From Paenibacillus solanacearum (GTDB lineage Bacteria; Bacillota; Bacilli; Paenibacillales; NBRC-103111): a stretch of DNA of 44,603 nucleotides. The position numbers were made by a program, and so were the translations under genes. The notes beneath the pieces are model-generated. The model was not told where the DNA came from and did no database searches. It saw only the letters and a program-made list of their open reading frames with translations. Each line of letters starts with the position of its first letter. Position 1 is the first letter of the stretch. This document shows positions 9,912-16,434 of the stretch, piece after piece. The stretch is from the NCBI RefSeq assembly GCF_910593845.1, contig NZ_CAJVAS010000050.1, positions 1 through 44,603 of the forward strand. Reading direction: 5' to 3'.

Positions 9912-10745
9912 TTATTTGATTCCGGTCATCGTTATGCCTTTAATAATATGTTTCTGGAACAAAATAAACGCGAGAATCGCCGGCAAACTGGCCAGCACAT
10001 TGGCCGCCATCGGAATGATCAGCTCCGCGGTATATGCGCTTTGGAACGTCGGGATCCCGACGGGGAGCGTCATCATTTTCTCCTCGGTCACGGCCAGGAA
10101 AGGCCACAAGTAGTTGTTCCAGGAGGTGACGAAGGTGAAGATGCCGAGCGCCGCCATGGACGACCGGGACAAAGGCAGGAACAAGCTCCAATAAATGCGC
10201 AGCCAGCCGGCTCCGTCGATTTTGGCGGCCTCCACCAAATCTTTCGGAATGCCGTCATAAAACTGCTTCAGAATAAATACGCCGAGCGGCGCCGCCAAGC
10301 TGGGCAGTATGAGAGCCGGATACGAATTGATCAGCTCCATATCGACCATGATTTGAAACAGCGGAATGATCTTCGCTTCGATTGGCACCATCAGCCCCAT
10401 AATGACAAGCCAGAAAATAACCGATTTCCCGACGAATTGAAGCCGGGACAGCGCAAAAGCCGCCAGCGAATTCAATATGACGGTCAGCACGGTCGTCACG
10501 ACGGCGACGAACGAACTGTTCCAGGTCCAATTCCAAATGGACGCGTTGCCAAGCACATACTTATAGTTGTCGAGCGTAAACGGAGGCTTGAACAGCTCCC
10601 CGATTACCGTAACCGCGCTGCCGCCGGGCTTGACTGCCGTAACAAGCATCCATACGAGCGGTATGAGCCAGACGACGGCCAGTCCGAAGCTGGCCACATA
10701 AAGCAGCAGACGGCCCAAGGTCATTTTTCGCAAGCGATGTGTCAT
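9912..10745 (-). CDS. CUT1 sugar ABC permease (MalG type)
   Basis: 277 residues with six predicted membrane helices. The EAA loop that contacts the ATPase is visible (LVEAAKIDGAGWLRIYWSLFLPLSRS). The short N-terminus and length fit MalG-type permeases. It works with the MalF-type permease and the lipoprotein encoded upstream to import an oligosaccharide. No ATPase gene is in the locus; CUT1 systems of Bacilli commonly share an MsmX-type ATPase encoded elsewhere. ATG 10745 follows a GAAGGTGA site, and 26 bases separate it from the preceding permease stop. Confidence 0.93.
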   Translation of the reverse strand: MTHRLRKMTLGRLLLYVASFGLAVVWLIPLVWMLVTAVKPGGSAVTVIGELFKPPFTLDNYKYVLGNASIWNWTWNSSFVAVVTTVLTVILNSLAAFALSRLQFVGKSVIFWLVIMGLMVPIEAKIIPLFQIMVDMELINSYPALILPSLAAPLGVFILKQFYDGIPKDLVEAAKIDGAGWLRIYWSLFLPLSRSSMAALGIFTFVTSWNNYLWPFLAVTEEKMMTLPVGIPTFQSAYTAELIIPMAANVLASLPAILAFILFQKHIIKGITMTGIK

Positions 10746-10771
10746 GTGGTTTCACCTTCCCGTACTAGCCG

Positions 10772-11650
10772 TCAGTCTTTGTTCGACAGCAGCTTGAATT
10801 GGATGATCGCGAATACGATCGTGACGACGAACAGCACGTAAGACATCGCCGATGCGATTCCCATGTCGCGTTCGATAAAGCCTTTTTCATAAATATATTG
10901 AACGAGCGTCCGGGTGGACGTTCCCGGCCCGCCCTTCGTCATCAAGTACGTTTGTCCGAACAGCTTGAAGGACGAAATGGTCTGCAATACGACCGTAAGC
11001 AGCATGACGCTCTTAATCGACGGCAGCGTGATGGCTGTAAACTGGCGCCAAGCCCCTGCCCCGTCAATTCTCGCCGCTTCGTAGATGTCCTCCGGAATTT
11101 CTTGAAGCCCGGCCAGGAACAGCACCATATTGAACCCGACGGTCCACCATACGGTCGCGATTAATACCGAAATCCAGGCCAGCTGCGGCTCGTCGAGCCA
11201 GAACAGCTCCTGCACGACGCCGAGCTTGTGAAGAAACGTATTCAGCAACCCCGTATACGGCTGCAAAATAAATACCCAAATGCTCGAAATGACCGAGATG
11301 GACAACACGAACGGCAGGAAAAACACCGAGCGAAGCAGCGTCGTTCCTTTCAATTTGGCATTGACGATAAGCGCCAATCCCAGACCTACGACAATTAAGG
11401 AAGGCGTTGAAATGAGCACGAAGTAAAATGTGTTCCAGAGCGCTTCCCAAAAATAACGGTCGCGGAACATGTCCGCATAGTTGGCCAGTCCTACGAATGT
11501 GTAATCCATCGAAATGGACACTTTGTTCAAGCTGGTCACGAAGCCCCGAATAATAGGGTAGAGCATAAACATCGAGTAAATGATCAGGAAAGGAAGCAAG
11601 AACAAGTAAGCCGCGATATTCTCGCTCTTTCGTCCCCACAGCTGTCTCAC
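10772..11650 (-). CDS. CUT1 sugar ABC permease (MalF type)
   Basis: About 292 residues, six membrane helices, with the EAA loop IPEDIYEAARIDGAGAWRQFTAITLPSI. The open frame extends to 11713, but I start at GTG 11650 because AAGGAGG lies seven bases before it and the protein then begins RQLWGRKSENIAAYLF, a normal start for this family. It is the partner of the MalG-type permease. A hairpin at 11676-11704 separates it from the binding-protein gene, a common way of making binding protein in excess of permease. Confidence 0.92.
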   Translation of the reverse strand: MRQLWGRKSENIAAYLFLLPFLIIYSMFMLYPIIRGFVTSLNKVSISMDYTFVGLANYADMFRDRYFWEALWNTFYFVLISTPSLIVVGLGLALIVNAKLKGTTLLRSVFFLPFVLSISVISSIWVFILQPYTGLLNTFLHKLGVVQELFWLDEPQLAWISVLIATVWWTVGFNMVLFLAGLQEIPEDIYEAARIDGAGAWRQFTAITLPSIKSVMLLTVVLQTISSFKLFGQTYLMTKGGPGTSTRTLVQYIYEKGFIERDMGIASAMSYVLFVVTIVFAIIQFKLLSNKD

Positions 11651-11675
11651 GGCGCAATCCTCCTTATCAGAAGCA

Positions 11676-11704
11676 GAGTGCCTGAGAACCTGCCCCAGAC
11701 ACTC
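11676..11704 (-). other. Intergenic hairpin between binding-protein and permease genes
   Basis: GAGTGCCTG (11676-11684) and CAGACACTC (11696-11704) form a 9-bp stem with one wobble pair. There is no T run. I infer a 3' stabiliser of the binding-protein message or a partial attenuator. Confidence 0.55.
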
Positions 11705-11716
11705 TCGTTCCATCCA

Positions 11717-13000
11717 TTATTTAGCCAGCAGTTCGTTAATTTCTTTCTCCGCCCGCTCCAGCGTTTGCTCCGGCGTGGCCTGGCCGTTCATCATGACATT
11801 GAGATGCTTCTTGAATATATCCTGCACGGCCGTAATCTTCGGCGAGTTCGGCATATAGCTGACGTAGTCCGCGATTTCCACGTAGTCGCTGCGGTATTTC
11901 AGCGCCTTGAATTCATTGGATTGCAGAACAGACGGCTTGCTTGGCACATGGCCCGCTTTAGCCCAGGACGCTGCGTTGGAAGCAACCCAGTCCGCGAACT
12001 TGAGCGCCGCCGTTTGCTTCGCTTCGTCGGCCGTTTTTTGCACCGGCAGCACGAACGTGTGGGAATCACCCCAGGTCGCTTTCTTCTCGAACAGCTGCGG
12101 AATCGGCGTAGCGATGAATTTTAAGTTCTGATTTTGCTCCAGCGAGCCGGTCATCCACGCCCCGTTGAACATGAGCGCGCCTTTGGCCGCGGTGAAGATT
12201 TCGCCGCCGTTCTTCGTATTTTTCGGCCACAAGTCCTCCGTGACCATTTGGTTCATCAACGCAAGCGCCTGCTTGCCTTTATCATTGTTGAAAGCGGCTT
12301 TCTTGCCGTCATCGCTGAGCAGCTTGCCGTTCATCTGGGAGTACAGCGTCCACCAGATGCGCAGCGGCGAATCGCCGCTCGAGGTTGCCGCCACCGGGAA
12401 GACGCCGGCCGGCGCTTTCGACTTGATCGCTTGCAGCGTTTTCATAAATCCGTCTTTGCCGGCTTCCAGCTTCACTTTGCCGTTCGCATCGACAAGTCCG
12501 GCATCCTTCATGATGCTTTCATTCGCGAACAGGATGAGCGCATGCGTATCCAGCGGCACCGCGTAATTTTTCCCGTCGACAATCGTCGAGCTTAGAATGT
12601 TCTTGCTGTACGTATTCCAATCGATACCGGCTTTCTGTGCCGTACCGCTAAGTTCCTGAATCATTTTCGCCGAGGTCAGCTCCGCCAGCTTGGACGCATG
12701 CGCGATCGCAATATCCGGGGCTTGGTTCGACGCGATGGAGGTTTGCAGCTTCGTGTAATATTCCTCAGCTTTCAGATTCAATATTTCCACTTGAATGTCG
12801 GAATGACTGCCGTTGAACTTCGTAACCAGCTCTTTCATGAAGTCGCCGTCTCCGCCGCTGAACGGAGCCCAATATTTCAATTGAACCGCAGCCGGTTTGG
12901 AACCGCCTTCATTCGAGCCTGCAGCCGGTTCTTTCCCGCAGCCTGCCATGACCCCCGTCAACAGGACTGTGCTCAATACCAAAGCGCTTAACTTTTTCAT
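11717..13000 (-). CDS. Sugar-binding lipoprotein of the ABC importer
   Basis: 427 residues with a lipoprotein signal: basic MKK, hydrophobic core, and the lipobox VMAGC at Cys21. The mature part has the extracellular solute-binding family 1 pattern (LKYWAPFSGGDGDFMKELVTKF, a later GALMFNGAWM). It captures an oligosaccharide at the outer membrane face and hands it to the two permeases encoded downstream. It is the first gene of the five-gene operon, with a strong promoter at 13038-13066. The sugar is not evident from sequence; the dgoD and GH2 neighbours suggest a galactose- or sugar-acid-containing ligand. Confidence 0.93.
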   Translation of the reverse strand: MKKLSALVLSTVLLTGVMAGCGKEPAAGSNEGGSKPAAVQLKYWAPFSGGDGDFMKELVTKFNGSHSDIQVEILNLKAEEYYTKLQTSIASNQAPDIAIAHASKLAELTSAKMIQELSGTAQKAGIDWNTYSKNILSSTIVDGKNYAVPLDTHALILFANESIMKDAGLVDANGKVKLEAGKDGFMKTLQAIKSKAPAGVFPVAATSSGDSPLRIWWTLYSQMNGKLLSDDGKKAAFNNDKGKQALALMNQMVTEDLWPKNTKNGGEIFTAAKGALMFNGAWMTGSLEQNQNLKFIATPIPQLFEKKATWGDSHTFVLPVQKTADEAKQTAALKFADWVASNAASWAKAGHVPSKPSVLQSNEFKALKYRSDYVEIADYVSYMPNSPKITAVQDIFKKHLNVMMNGQATPEQTLERAEKEINELLAK

Positions 13001-13037
13001 CGTAATCCCCTCTCTGTTGTAACTGTCGACGCTTTTA

Positions 13038-13066
13038 TTATTACATATTTAGTTGTTATATTTCAA
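13038..13066 (-). promoter_or_regulatory. Promoter of the sugar operon
   Basis: On the minus strand: TTGAAA (13061-13066), 17-base spacer, TAATAA (13038-13043), about 38 bases before the lipoprotein start. The spacer contains ACAAC and AT-rich sequence similar to that upstream of the regulator gene (14080-14100), a possible shared operator. Confidence 0.65.
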
Positions 13067-13098
13067 GTATATTGGTAATAAAAATGTTGCCAAAGCCA

Positions 13099-13128
13099 GG
13101 AACCGTTTCTTCCACTCAAAACGGCCCC
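13099..13128 (-). terminator. Possible weak terminator of the ArsR-type gene
   Basis: GGAACCGTTT (13099-13108) pairs with AAACGGCCCC (13119-13128) using two wobble pairs on the minus-strand RNA. The T run after it is poor and the sugar operon promoter follows at once, so read-through is likely. Confidence 0.4.
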
Positions 13129-13139
13129 TTCAGTCTTTC

Positions 13140-14063
13140 TTATTGGCGTCCCTTCGGCACATATTTGACCTTCATGAGCAGATCCTGCTCGTAGTTTCCG
13201 AATTTCTTGCCGAAAAGATTCATGCCCCCCACATTTTGCGCATCCTGCTTAATGCCAAGACGCAATGAAATGAACGGCTTGTCCAGCAGACCAAGCTCAT
13301 CGATCTTGATGCTGGAGATGCTTAACCCGTCAACATAGCTTCCTTCGCTATTAATTTTCCAATTTTTCAGCAAACCATACTGCGTATTGTTCGTTCCCCA
13401 CCAAGAGGGCGTCAGGAAGCCTCTCTCCCCGCCAAAATCCCCCGGCGATGTCCAGGTGCCGATTTCTTGCCCGTTCACCCAGCACGTAATATCCGACGGC
13501 CAATCCGGCTTATGATAAGGAGCCTCCGAGCACAGTTCAAGCGAAAACTCCAGCTCCTCAACCTGCGTGCCGTAAGGAATCCGGTTCGGAAAATGATACT
13601 CCACATATCCCGAGCGGAACCAGAGCAGCTGCGCCCTTTTCCGGTCGGGCTCATAGAACGAACGCGGGTCGTCCTGCACAAGCAAGATGCCTTCCTCGCT
13701 GAGCAGCCCGCAGGTCGGCTGGACCTCGCAGTTCACGAACTCGCCGATCGGCAGCTCGATCTCCACCACATGCTCCTGTTCCTTCTCCCGCTCCGTCAAA
13801 TTAATGATAATGCGGTCGTATTTCTTCGAATTGACCTTCTGCGTTCCGCGCCCCGGCACAATTTCCGTCGAGATGATGCCCGCATCCTCCAGCTTCTTGA
13901 TGTTGACCGCCGCGGTAGAGAATGGCAGCTTCATTCGCTCTGCGATCTCATTGACGTTCTGCGGGCCTTCCGTCAAAATACGGACCATTTCCATCCGGTG
14001 CTCATTGGCTAGCGTCTTACATATTTCAAGTGCTTCGTGCAGCGTCAATTCCAACGTTCTCAT
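13140..14063 (-). CDS. ArsR-type transcription regulator with long C-terminal domain
   Basis: 307 residues. Residues 10-85 form a winged helix of ArsR type (CKTLANEHRMEMVRILTEG, then recognition segment LPFSTAAVNIKKLEDAGII and wing VPGRGTQ). No metal-binding ELCVCD motif is present. Residues 105-300 form a beta-rich domain of unknown type with many Trp/Gly positions (CWVNGQEIGTWTSPGDFGG, FLTPSWWGTNNTQYG), reminiscent of a carbohydrate-binding fold. Typical ArsR proteins are only about 100 residues, so the C-terminus is likely the effector-sensing part. Position just upstream of the sugar operon on the same strand suggests it controls that operon and perhaps itself. Confidence 0.8.
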   Translation of the reverse strand: MRTLELTLHEALEICKTLANEHRMEMVRILTEGPQNVNEIAERMKLPFSTAAVNIKKLEDAGIISTEIVPGRGTQKVNSKKYDRIIINLTEREKEQEHVVEIELPIGEFVNCEVQPTCGLLSEEGILLVQDDPRSFYEPDRKRAQLLWFRSGYVEYHFPNRIPYGTQVEELEFSLELCSEAPYHKPDWPSDITCWVNGQEIGTWTSPGDFGGERGFLTPSWWGTNNTQYGLLKNWKINSEGSYVDGLSISSIKIDELGLLDKPFISLRLGIKQDAQNVGGMNLFGKKFGNYEQDLLMKVKYVPKGRQ

Positions 14064-14112
14064 GGATTGTTCTCCTTTTATAATAATAAATGTTGTAATA
14101 AAAATCGGTTAC

Positions 14113-14125
14113 TTGTACTGTACAA
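14113..14125. promoter_or_regulatory. Inverted repeat upstream of the ArsR-type gene
   Basis: TTGTAC and GTACAA separated by one base, 50 bases upstream of ATG 14063. Read on the minus strand, TTGTAC could also be a -35, with an AT-rich -10 at about 14096. Candidate operator or promoter. Confidence 0.4.
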
Positions 14126-14181
14126 AATTACGGTTGAAAAAGCAATGGCCGCTCAGGATGATCAGGATGTGCGTACACCTC

Positions 14182-14221
14182 AAAAATCCCCTTCCGGAAT
14201 CAGAGCTCGGAAGGGGATTTT
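14182..14221 (-). terminator. Strong terminator of the copA operon
   Basis: AAAATCCCCTTCC (14183-14195) and GGAAGGGGATTTT (14209-14221) form a perfect 13-bp stem; on the minus strand it ends in a T run. The stem overlaps the last codons and stop of the VTT-family gene, so it closes the unit beginning at copA. Confidence 0.88.
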
Positions 14222-14853
14222 CCCATGGCTTTGGACGAAAGCGGGCGCTTCCTCCATAGCCGATAGCTGAAATAAACCACGACTAGAAAAGCGGCATAAA
14301 TGCCAATCGCGATAGCAGCGGTTTGCATGTTGGAGAACACATGCTCTCCCACAAAAGCGAATATGAGCATGACGGGCACTTTGCCGATCAACGTCGCCGT
14401 CATGAACGCGATCCACGACATGCGGGTAATCGCCGAATACACATTGACCGCAGCCGACGGGATGATCGGGATCAGCCGGGCGAACAGCACCCCGACGAAC
14501 GGATTGCGCTCATATATGGCCGTGAATCGGTCAAGCCGTCTGAATCGGGACAAAAATTCCCGTGCGGCGCGCTGCAGCACGTAGCGCGCCAGTACGAACA
14601 TAATCCCCGCCGCAGCGCTGGATGCAAGCAGGTTGATGAAGCTGCCCGCGACAAGTCCGAATTTGGCTCCCATCAGGCCAGCTACAATCCCGTAAGGGAT
14701 GACCGGCACGAGCGCCGCGAACAGCGCCAGCAGTGTCATCGGCACGAGCTGGGAACGGTCGCTGTACCGGACCCACTCCAACAGTTCTTCTTTATAGTAG
14801 AAAGACGCAACAACGGCAGCGGCGTATGCCGCTGCCAACATCCATTTTTTCAA
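14200..14853 (-). CDS. VTT/DedA-type (TVP38-like) membrane protein
   Basis: About 217 residues. The frame is open to 14934, but that would overlap the upstream gene; TTG 14853 with a G-rich site (GGGCGGGG) seven bases before gives a clean start, MKKWMLAAAYAAAVV. The protein has the VTT-domain pattern: a G-rich re-entrant segment (IPYGIVAGLMGAKFGLVAGSFINLLASS), the FLSRF linker, and ARLIPIIPSAAVNVYSAI. Members scramble or transport lipids or undecaprenyl phosphate; some relatives are linked to metal traits. It is the last gene of the copA unit, 17 bases after the lipoprotein gene. Confidence 0.85.
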   Translation of the reverse strand: MKKWMLAAAYAAAVVASFYYKEELLEWVRYSDRSQLVPMTLLALFAALVPVIPYGIVAGLMGAKFGLVAGSFINLLASSAAAGIMFVLARYVLQRAAREFLSRFRRLDRFTAIYERNPFVGVLFARLIPIIPSAAVNVYSAITRMSWIAFMTATLIGKVPVMLIFAFVGEHVFSNMQTAAIAIGIYAAFLVVVYFSYRLWRKRPLSSKAMGKSPSEL

Positions 14854-14870
14854 AAGTCGTCCCCGCCCTC

Positions 14871-15722
14871 TTACGGAACTTTCACGACAAACGGAACGGT
14901 GAACACGCTGCCCTGATGCTGAAACTGTCCCCATATTTTATAAACGCCGCTGGCCGGGAACGTCGTCATAAATTTCGCCTCGGGTCCCGCCGCCTTTTCG
15001 TCCGTCGGATGCACGTGAAGGTACTGCGATGCATCGGCACTGAGCACGACGACGTGTCCGACCGCGCCGAGATACGGCTGCAAATTGGTAATCGGCTTTT
15101 TCGAAGCGGCGTCTTTGATCGTAAACGTCATGTTGACCGCTTGACCTGCCTGTAATTTATCGAAGGCGAGCGTCACTTCCTTGCCGTCGATCGTTTTCGT
15201 GAGATTGGCTTCCGGCTGGAGTGCCACCGGCTTGGCCGCATCGCCCTGCACGGTGATCCACTGGCTCTTCGTCATCGAGCCCATCCCGGTCGGAACGAAA
15301 TCGGCGAACAGCTTGTAATCGCCGCCAGCCGGAAATTGCGTCGCGATTTGGAACGAACCTTTCCCCTTGTCTTCCGGGTGGATGTGATGGAAGTAGGACA
15401 AATCTTTGCTGACAACGATCAAATGCAGCTTCTTCTCGTGACTGATATCCAAGCTTTCGATCGGCTTGTTGTCCTTGCCGACGATCTGTATCGATACATT
15501 CGTATCCTGCTTCGCCTGCGGCTTCTCGCTGGACAGCTTGAATACCGCCTGAACGTCCTTCTCCTGACCGGCTGCCGCTCCCGCCTGCGTCCCCGCTTCA
15601 TGAGCGCCATGGCCTCCGTGCTCCGCACTGCCGTTCGTTTTCGCATCCGACTTGCCGCAGGCGCTGAGTAAAGCGGCCGACAGCAGCAGCGGGATCGCAA
15701 TTTTCATCATTTTCGCATTCAT
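14871..15722 (-). CDS. Histidine-rich lipoprotein with duplicated HxHP domain
   Basis: 283 residues, signal with lipobox LLSAC (Cys22), then a His-rich linker (EHGGHGAHE). Two similar domains follow. Each holds a strand H(L/V)(I/V)V(L/V)S followed by a short loop and a histidine cluster, YFHHIHPED in the first and YLHVHPTDEK in the second, and each ends with PASGVYK/PAGGDYKL-type beta turns. This arrangement of His ligands at an extracytoplasmic site in a copper operon suggests binding of Cu outside the membrane. The function is inferred. It lies 55 bases downstream of the reductase-like gene and 17 bases upstream of the VTT gene, so all should be co-expressed with copA. Confidence 0.75.
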   Translation of the reverse strand: MNAKMMKIAIPLLLSAALLSACGKSDAKTNGSAEHGGHGAHEAGTQAGAAAGQEKDVQAVFKLSSEKPQAKQDTNVSIQIVGKDNKPIESLDISHEKKLHLIVVSKDLSYFHHIHPEDKGKGSFQIATQFPAGGDYKLFADFVPTGMGSMTKSQWITVQGDAAKPVALQPEANLTKTIDGKEVTLAFDKLQAGQAVNMTFTIKDAASKKPITNLQPYLGAVGHVVVLSADASQYLHVHPTDEKAAGPEAKFMTTFPASGVYKIWGQFQHQGSVFTVPFVVKVP

Positions 15723-15777
15723 GTCATAATCCTCCCGATCGATTCAATCGCTTCATAAGCTTATTGGGCTTCGGGGG

Positions 15778-16398
15778 CTATCCGGCCACTGCCTCGCGCA
15801 GCGTCTCGGCGGTAACCCGCTCGATAAATTTGGAGAACTTCTCCTTCTTCTTGCCGTGATCCTGAAAGTATTGGATGAGACCTCGGACGACCGGGAGCAG
15901 GCGCTCTTCGGGGACGCGCTCCAAGAAGAGGAACCCGAGCGCCGCCTTCAGCGACTTCGCATCGCCGCCGATATAAATGTCATACGCGTCTCTCATCTTC
16001 ACGACGCCGATATCTTTCAGCAGCGGCTCACCCGTCGCCAGCGCACAGCCGGAGTAACCGATCTTGAGCGGACTCGGCGCCGCGAGTCCGGCGACGGCTT
16101 CATCCAGCGCCTTGGCCGTACTCATACCGGCTTCCGCCGCACCTTTGCAAAAGTTACAGGTGATCAAGCTCTTCGTATACATTCCGGCGGGATAAAGCGC
16201 GAGCCCCGCTTGCTGCAGCTTCGCCTTGGCCTCCTCCGCTTGCTCCTCCTGCATTTCTACGTACAACTGCTTGAACGTGGTCATCTCGATGCGGGCATCG
16301 CTTCCTACAACGGTACCCAGCACAGCCAGCTGTTCCGGCTTGAACATCGTCCCCCCGACTTCAAACCCCGGCGTGACCGCAAATTTTAACGTCGCCAT
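15778..16398 (-). CDS. Sirohaem nitrite/sulfite reductase-like small protein
   Basis: About 206 residues from ATG 16398, chosen because AAGGAGAGG lies ten bases upstream; the frame also opens at 16425. It looks like a lone ferredoxin-like half domain plus part of the 4Fe-4S/sirohaem domain of nitrite/sulfite reductases (PEQLAVL ... IEMTTFKQLYVEM, then KDIGVVKMRDAYDIYIGG). The Cys pattern is unusual: Cys81 and Cys84 (TCNFCKG) and Cys118 (GYSGCALAT), while the canonical fourth Cys of GC-x3-C is missing. It therefore probably does not bind sirohaem in the usual way and could bind Cu or an Fe-S cluster. It is 36 bases downstream of copA. The true role is unknown. Confidence 0.7.
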   Translation of the reverse strand: MATLKFAVTPGFEVGGTMFKPEQLAVLGTVVGSDARIEMTTFKQLYVEMQEEQAEEAKAKLQQAGLALYPAGMYTKSLITCNFCKGAAEAGMSTAKALDEAVAGLAAPSPLKIGYSGCALATGEPLLKDIGVVKMRDAYDIYIGGDAKSLKAALGFLFLERVPEERLLPVVRGLIQYFQDHGKKKEKFSKFIERVTAETLREAVAG

Positions 16399-16434
16399 CC
16401 GTTCAGGCTCCTCTCCTTGCTCCATGACGAGCAG

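Noticed and set aside
9768..10841. 357-codon plus-strand ORF across the GH2 and permease genes
   Set aside because: Shadow of two well-supported minus-strand genes; its translation is rich in Arg/Gln/His and has no domain.
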